The position numbers and the translations under genes are program-made. Positions 58,191 to 64,000 of a stretch of 64,000 bases of DNA are shown here, piece by piece. The stretch's first letter is position 1, and every line of letters begins with the position of its first letter. The notes below the pieces were generated by a model. That model saw only the letters and a program-made list of their open reading frames with translations, was not told the origin of the DNA and did not search any database. Source of the DNA: Linyphia triangularis (taxonomy: Eukaryota > Arthropoda > Arachnida > Araneae > Linyphiidae). The DNA lies in NCBI GenBank assembly GCA_963978545.1, contig OZ021721.1:35451348-35515347 (forward strand). Reading direction: 5' to 3'.

Positions 58191-58996
58191 GTTTGCATTA
58201 GAGATGTGATATTTACGTTCTTTTTGCTGAACAGGTGTTCTCTGCTCCTGTTCTTTTAAAATGAACTACTCATTAACCCGTTCTTTTGAAGAACCAGTTC
58301 TTTTTTTCCATTTACCGAAATCATTGCGAAGAAGTGCCGGTCGGTCTTTGGGGTAGATCACAAGGGTCAAGGACGAATCTTCCCGCACTCCGCTGCTCTG
58401 ATGACGTTGCGTTTTAAAGAATGAGAGGGAAAGTTACTAAGTTTTTGTTTGATTTTCCTATGACTGCGTCAGAATAATATATACAAATTAGAAGACTTTT
58501 TGATATTTTCGAAAATATGATTGTGACAGTCACACTCCTTAAATTATAAGCTCTACATATAATTTTAGGCTGAATATTTGCATTTATAATGTAGTAATTT
58601 TAAGTGAATGGAGTTTTTAATATATAAAGTTTCCAAAACACTGGGACTCAAAGAATGTTCAAAACCTCAATGGACAAAAACAAATATTATTGCATTTTAT
58701 TTAGTCTATAATTTATTAAAAGGGATAAATAAATAAATTAAAACTTTAAATTAGAAATTAATGGAGGTATACAAAATCACAAACGATGGTGAATATTGTA
58801 TAATTTTTTTCCCGACACCCTAGAAATGATTTTTTTTTACTTTCATTTACCCCAAGGGCGTAGCCAGAAGAAAAAAATTTCGGGAGGGGATATGAAATCA
58901 TATCAATAAATCATACAATCCTCTTTATCAATGCCGCATGTATTTAGTAATCAAGATAATAGCTATTTTGTCTGTATCCTTAGACATTCAAAAACA

Positions 58997-60267
58997 TCTA
59001 TAATAGTAAAATAAGCTGTGTGTCTGTCTGTCTATTTGTCTGTGGATCTATAATAGAAACCTACTTAAAATTGGAGTAGAGCTCTGAAATTTTCAGCATA
59101 AGTAGTTTTTTCCTTCTAATTGTATACATCACAAAACAGAAAGTTAAAATTTTAATTAGTTATTTTTTAATTAATTGTTTTAATTAATATATATGTTACA
59201 AAACGATATCTAATAGGGCTACAGCTCTGAAATTTTCAACATAAGTAGCTTTGGCGTTTTAATTGGATTTCTAAAAAACAGAATTTTAAAATTTTATTTT
59301 GTTCTTTTTTGATTAATTCTTTTTAGTTAATAAATAAACATTTTACAAAACGATTACTAATGGGGCTACAGCTCTGAAATTTTCAACATAATTAGTTTTG
59401 GCTTTCTAATTGAACTTTTGAAAAACAGAATTTAAAATTTTTATTTAGTTTCTTTTTAATTAATTAATTAATATTTTACAAAACGATTTCTAATAGGACT
59501 ACAGCTCTAAATTTTTCAACATAAGTAGTTTTGACCTTCCAATTGGACTTTAGAAAAACAGAATTTTAAATTTTTATTCAGTTTCTTTTTAATTCATTAA
59601 TTAATTAATATATATTTTACAAAACGCTTTCAAATAGGGCTACATTTCTGAAATTTTCAACACAAGTAGCAAAGTCCTTTTGTCAGTCCAATTAGAAAGC
59701 CACAACGGCTTTCTAATTGGACTGACAAAAGGAAGGTTAAAATTTTAATTTGTTTTTTAATTAATTTTTTCCTAAAGAGCGACTTCGAATAGGCCTAGAG
59801 TTCTGAAAGTTTCAACATAAGTAGTTTTGGTCTCTAATTTTGCTTTCCACAAACTCATGTTAAAATAATCTTAAAGGGGTGTTGTATTATTGTACTAAAG
59901 GGGAAATTTTTTTTCTCGACAAGGGAGAGGCTTCCAATATTAAGGCTTTACACGTAGCAATTAGATTTTAGTGAGTGAAGTGAGCTTATGCTTACGCAGC
60001 AATGAAACTTTCAGCCAGCGAAGCGAACCTATGCTTGCATAGCAATGAACCTTTCAACGAGTAAAGTAAGCCTGTGTTTATGTGTCAATGAACTTTTCAG
60101 CAAACGAAGCGAGCTCGATTTTGCGTAGTGATGAACCTTCCTACTAGTGAAGCGCCAAAAACTGGTTCCTATACACGAATGACAGTTTTCCGCAACGCGA
60201 GGCCTCACAGGTAGCTGAAATATTGCACATGATAAAATTTCGTAGTGAAGCACGGGTATTCAGCTAG
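58997..60267 (+). mobile_element. Helitron-like non-autonomous element, copy 2
   Basis: Starts TCTATAATAGTAAAATAAGC after an A and ends CAGCTAG before a T: the TC...CTAG|T arrangement of Helitrons, with no target duplication. The body has at least four units of about 140 bp (ACAAAACGAT at 59,198, 59,345, 59,478 and 59,619). The 3' part contains several GCGAAGCGAGC-type repeats and the end block TTTCGTAGTGAAGCACGGG. No Rep/helicase gene is present. Confidence 0.65.
59676..59732. repeat. Perfect 26-bp hairpin
   Basis: Two 26-bp arms (from CCTTTTGTCAGTCC and ending GGACTGACAAAAGG) surround a 5-base loop ACAAC. It lies at one of the internal repeat junctions of the Helitron-like copy. Copy 1 has a single GACTGACAAAAAG at the same place and no hairpin. 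Confidence 0.92.
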
Positions 60268-60389
60268 TTTTAAATAAATTTAATATTTTAAACAAAATAT
60301 AAATTGATTTTTGTGTTTTAATGGCAAACCTAAAAATTTTGGGACTAAAAAAACGCTTGAATTACCCATATGTATACATAGGGTAATGA

Positions 60390-60960
60390 AAGTATAGCAT
60401 TCGGTCAAAAAAAAAAAATCGATTTTGTATTTGCATTTCACCACGTTTTGAAACATTCGGCTTTCAAAAAAGTGATCTAGAAAAAATATACGTCTGTGGT
60501 CAGCATAACTCCCGAAAAAGTTGACCTACGATGTTCAAATTTAGTATGCGGGTATGTGGTGGCCATGGATACCATTTAGGTTTTCGTCAAAATTGCGCAT
60601 GCGCACAAGGTAACTGCCATTGAAAAAATCATGTTTTTCAATTATTGCTAAAAAACGGCTCCAACGATTTTCATCAAAATCACTGTGGAAATGCTTCTTA
60701 AGGTGTTCTAGATATACCCACCTTCGAAATTCTTATAAAAATGCTTTAATGGCGTAAAAAGTTGAAAAATGAATGCCTTCTACAAAAGTTCTCTTTCCTT
60801 GAGCATACCTCATCAACGATTGTTTTTTTTCTTCTCCCCTCAGATTCACTTATAATAAAGGATAATATATAAAAACGGTAAATGACACAAGTTCACGTCA
60901 GTATGTAATTGAAAGTTGTGCGATGTTCCACACCCCTAGTTTTCATTTCAATGGTAAACT
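60390..60960 (+). repeat. Dispersed repeat family R1, copy C
   Basis: The best-preserved copy: GCATTCGGTC, A-run, GGTCAGCATAACTCCCG, GTGGCCATGGATACC, AAAATTGCGCATGCGCA and the end block GTAATTGAAAGTTGTGCG. The same block order occurs at 31,080-31,830. No conserved frame. Confidence 0.7.
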
Positions 60961-62380
60961 ATGCTAAGAAAAACACGCATTTAATCGGCGCCATCTGAAC
61001 AACGTTTTAGTTTTTTTTTTTTTTTTTAATTTCTAGAAAGTTATAATTTTATATAAGTAACTCAAAAATTTAAATTATTTTTGAACATACTCGTTTCTGA
61101 AAACAAAATTCTTATAATATTATAACTATCTTGCTATATAACACTTATTATACTGGAGAAAATTAAAAAAAACAAATGTAACACCTTCACAACTAGTGAG
61201 AGATAATTTGTTACAATCACTGTCGTGCCTACTCGTTTCTGGATAGTAGAAATTGCATTGGCCCGATGGGGCGATAGAGTATGAGTAATTTGTGAAAGAT
61301 TCCCACAGTGATAATGTAGTGTAGAAAAAATTAACTTGAAACAAAAATGTTAGAGATAGCCCAGGTCCTTTTACCAAAATAATATTTCACAATAGATTTA
61401 CAATATAATGGGACACACTAGTTTTATTACACATTATATAAAAAATACAACCTTCATTACAGTGGATTTCGAAACACAACGAACAACTCAGCCTGCTATA
61501 AGGATTCGAACCTAGCACCTTAAGAGTATGACAAGCAACCTTTGGAATTGCGTTAAACAAAATACGACATTTCGTTTCTTTCTTAATTAATACAAATTAG
61601 AAGACCAAGAAGAGGCTTATGATCCAGGAGGGTTGGTCTAGACAAAATAAAATACTGAATTTATAAAATACACATTATAAAAAACCGAATATGCAGAATG
61701 CATAATAGAAAATACCGAAATTGCAGAATTCAACATTTTCAATTATGTATTCCTATTATGCATTGTGTATATATTTCGTAAGTAAAGAAAGTCAAACTGT
61801 TTGCAAGTCCTCACATGCCGAGAATTCTGTGAAAGAACATGTTCTTGACAAATTTATTATAAACTCCGCAAATTTATTTTTTTAATTCTTTCAAAACTAG
61901 CTTTTATTTGTTACATACAAATCTAGTGAAAAAAAATTATAATAATTTCAATTTAAAACCAGAGTAAAAAAAAAATATTTTGTTTTTTTGCCGGATGGGA
62001 TTTACCGGACCAATGTAACATAGACCTAATACATTAAAAATTAAAAAAAAAAAATTAAAAATTCCAAAGTTAAATATTCCACAACATTTTGTTATCATAA
62101 ATTATGTTTCCTTTTTCCAAATTTACCAAAAATTAAGTTTACTTAATTTAAAAACACACTTGTAACACATTACAATATAAGAAAAACGCAGTTTCATTCA
62201 ATGCATTGATAGTTTGAATATAAACGAGAAATGAAATAATTACCTTATTATTATTAAAACAATAAAAAACAACAACATATAAGCATTATACCTGCTGAAA
62301 TTAATTGAAAAGATCTCCCCCCCCCCCTCCCCGCGAGCATTTCAACACAGTCCTAATAATGAAATCAACAGCATATCCGA
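60961..62380. other. AT-rich interior of the hAT element, with a tRNA-like relic
   Basis: No gene. On the minus strand, 61,495-61,560 includes a perfect pol III B-box (GGTTCGAATCC) with weak tRNA-like surroundings and poor stems, probably an old SINE. A C-run precedes 62,330. Confidence 0.45.
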
Positions 62381-63029
62381 GAAACACGGAACCAGTTCTG
62401 TAGAAGCTCCCGTTCCGACACAGAGCGGGAATGAGCAGAGAACAAGTGAACGGGAATAGTTCAAATGAACTAGATCTTTACGGAGCAGTTCAAACTGAGC
62501 CGTTCGGAAAGAGCAACTCAGCTCAACTGTTCTGAACAGAGCTGGTTGAAAAGAACTGGCTCTTTGAAACAAACCTGCTCATCGATAGTACTCCATACCG
62601 ATGTTGTTCATCTACTCTGCGCCTGCGCAACGCAGCCCTGCTGTTGGGAGATAGATCACGGATGAGGAATGTGTGTGTGGAGGGAGAGGGGGAAACGAAA
62701 CCTTCTTCCTCAAGTGCGACGTCAGAGGTGTGACGCATAGGATCGGAGCTGGAAGGATATCATCGAAGAATGTTAAGGAACAGGGTTTTGGTGAGATCAA
62801 AGAACAGGATGTTCTTGCTCTTTTTAAGGAACAGGCTCAAAATAGCAGACTGTTCTTTTATTTCCCATCCCTAGTTTGCATGTGTTTCGTTTTAGGTAGT
62901 GTCTTTTTACTTGGCCAAATATCTATATTGTCCCCCCTCCCTTCTTTTTTTAAAATTTTTTTATTTAAGTGACTAATTGTGCCTTGAAGTTTTTTTTTAC
63001 GTGAACAAATTGCTTTGATCTATCGAAAA

Positions 63030-64000
63030 ATGTTAAGTATAAAGACCATGATTCAGTGGTGCTCATTGGCACCAATGAAAAAAAATCGCAAAAGAAAAAG
63101 ATCCTATATTCACAGTGTATTGGACGACAATGAATGGGATGCTTCTCTAATAGAAACTCAACTTCAATATTTTTCTTCCGCTGATGAAGAGAATGAAAAA
63201 GGCGAAACACCTCTAATAAGAGTTCTGGAACATGCAAACTGTTCACTTGAAATTATTGAAATATTGCTTCGTTACGGCGCGGATGTGAATTTAGAGGCTA
63301 CGTGTAAACGATCCCCTTTGCTTTGTGCACTTGTCTACTGTAAAGACAAAGTAATCATCGAAAGACTGATGAATGCATTTGCTGATGTCTCACAGCTATA
63401 CTATAACCGTTCTTTGCTCTGCATTGCAATTGAATGCTGCTCTATTGAAGTAGTCACACTTTTATTAAGGTTCGCGTGTTCTCTAAAGGCATGTAGGATG
63501 CACCCCAGTGCATTGCACTGTGCCTTGGATTATAATACATCGGCAACTAGTATCGAAGCTTACAAGCTCTTTCTTAAGAAAGGCTCTGAGGAAAAACTTT
63601 TTGATGAACTCTGGCCAGATATTTTGTGCTACACACTTCAGAAGGGACTGGCATGCCAGGTACAACTGCTTTTGGAGGCAGGTGCAGTGGTGGACAGTTG
63701 CCAGGCACATGTTTCATCTTTATTTTGTGCATGCATTGACCGATCTAATCTGTTAAAAGCAGATATGATTGAACTTCTTGTTAATGCTGGTGCAAACCTT
63801 CGCACACAAAATCTTGTTGGCAGCATTCCTGTGCAGCGAGCTCTCCTATTTAAGATCAGCGAAACCAAAGCAATCAGGCTATTAATTGACGCCCCAAAAT
63901 TAACTGCCACTGAAATCAATGATTACAACCTTCTGTATACAGCACTAGGCAACTGTGATTGCAAGATTGATGTTATTAAACTTTTACTACAGAAAGGAGC
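63030..64000 (+). CDS. Ankyrin-repeat protein, 5' part (runs off the window)
   Basis: Open for 323 codons from the ATG at 63,030 to the window end, with an in-frame TGA four codons before the ATG and an A at -3; a second Met follows at 63,048. After a Lys/Arg-rich segment (KKNRKRKR, a possible nuclear signal) come tandem ankyrin-like repeats: GETPLIRVLEHA...IIEILLRYGADVN, SPLLCAL...IIERLMN, LLCIAIE...VVTLLLR, SALHCAL, VQLLLEAGAVVD, MIELLVNAGANL and VIKLLLQKGA, spaced about 33-40 residues with several irregular ones. The family mediates protein-protein binding; the partner cannot be told from repeats alone. Base composition is noticeably richer in GC than the DNA around it and no frame break is seen, so it is probably a functioning gene or a young gene copy. 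The 3' part lies outside the window. Confidence 0.85.
   Translation, partial: MLSIKTMIQWCSLAPMKKNRKRKRSYIHSVLDDNEWDASLIETQLQYFSSADEENEKGETPLIRVLEHANCSLEIIEILLRYGADVNLEATCKRSPLLCALVYCKDKVIIERLMNAFADVSQLYYNRSLLCIAIECCSIEVVTLLLRFACSLKACRMHPSALHCALDYNTSATSIEAYKLFLKKGSEEKLFDELWPDILCYTLQKGLACQVQLLLEAGAVVDSCQAHVSSLFCACIDRSNLLKADMIELLVNAGANLRTQNLVGSIPVQRALLFKISETKAIRLLIDAPKLTATEINDYNLLYTALGNCDCKIDVIKLLLQKG

Larger units (their letters stand above)
58199..62873 (+). mobile_element. hAT-like element with exact 8-bp TSD
   Basis: The ends TAGAGATGTGA and TCCCATCCCTA are inverted repeats at 8 of 11 positions, and GTTTGCAT is duplicated exactly at 58,191-58,198 and 62,874-62,881. Both subterminal regions contain many GAACAG/CTGTTC and GGTTCTTTT-type motifs, including 62,380-62,860. 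No transposase is present, so it is non-autonomous. It has absorbed a Helitron-like element (58,997-60,267) and an R1 repeat (60,390-60,960). The joined flanks lead directly to the ankyrin gene, so this insertion lies just upstream of it. Confidence 0.8.

Noticed and set aside
61495..61560. tRNA gene on the minus strand (perfect B-box)
   Set aside because: Anticodon and T stems pair poorly and no good A-box is present; treated as an old SINE relic. A weaker B-box-like site near 18,660 (minus) was also dismissed.

Overview
The window is AT-rich eukaryotic nuclear DNA, most likely from an arthropod (possibly an arachnid; this is an inference from repeat and gene types, not a proven assignment). 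It is almost entirely a stack of mobile elements. Only two stretches look like intact coding sequence: a retroelement gag-protease fragment at the left edge and the 5' part of an ankyrin-repeat gene at the right edge. I see no operons, CRISPR arrays or rRNA genes.

Region 1 (1-15,665): a retroelement gag-protease reading frame runs in from the left and is cut at base 972, where a 14.7 kb near-perfect palindrome begins. The arms are about 7.3 kb each around a spacer of roughly 50 bp. From tip to centre each arm holds a 15-bp GC-rich repeat array, about 155-bp repeats rich in TGACGTCA sites, a short relic resembling the C-terminus of a Polinton-type DNA polymerase, a TATA/CCAAT promoter-like stretch, a satellite of about 115 bp, and a 3.6 kb AT-rich core without genes. 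The arms differ by a few substitutions and small indels, and the two outer flanks are unrelated.

Region 2 (15,666-21,259): non-coding flank with a tRNA-derived SINE and a promoter-like stretch.

Region 3 (21,260-56,842): I propose one very large, dead Mutator-like (MULE) element. It has matching inverted termini (about 40 of 45 bp identical) and a 9-bp target duplication matching at 7 of 9 positions. Its genes are all on the minus strand and read, from the right end inward: SGNH/GDSL hydrolase, proline-rich region, three C2HC zinc fingers, WRKY/GCM-like zinc finger, DDE transposase, SWIM finger, then two tandem ULP1-type (C48) SUMO-protease-like domains. The frame is broken by several frameshifts and by two later insertions. 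One is a 2.5 kb hAT element with an exact 8-bp duplication. The other is a 5.9 kb element with CCCAAGCAAC termini sitting inside the SGNH domain; conceptual removal of that element reconnects the domain exactly. The gene-free 21 kb on the left of the MULE carries more nested elements: hAT, Helitron-like, piggyBac-like, Tigger-like, and a decayed transposon gene.

Region 4 (56,843-64,000): a THAP-domain fragment, then a 4.7 kb hAT element (TSD GTTTGCAT) containing a Helitron-like copy, then the ankyrin-repeat gene that leaves the window.

The most novel items are the SGNH + zinc finger + MULE + double-ULP1 element and the giant palindrome.
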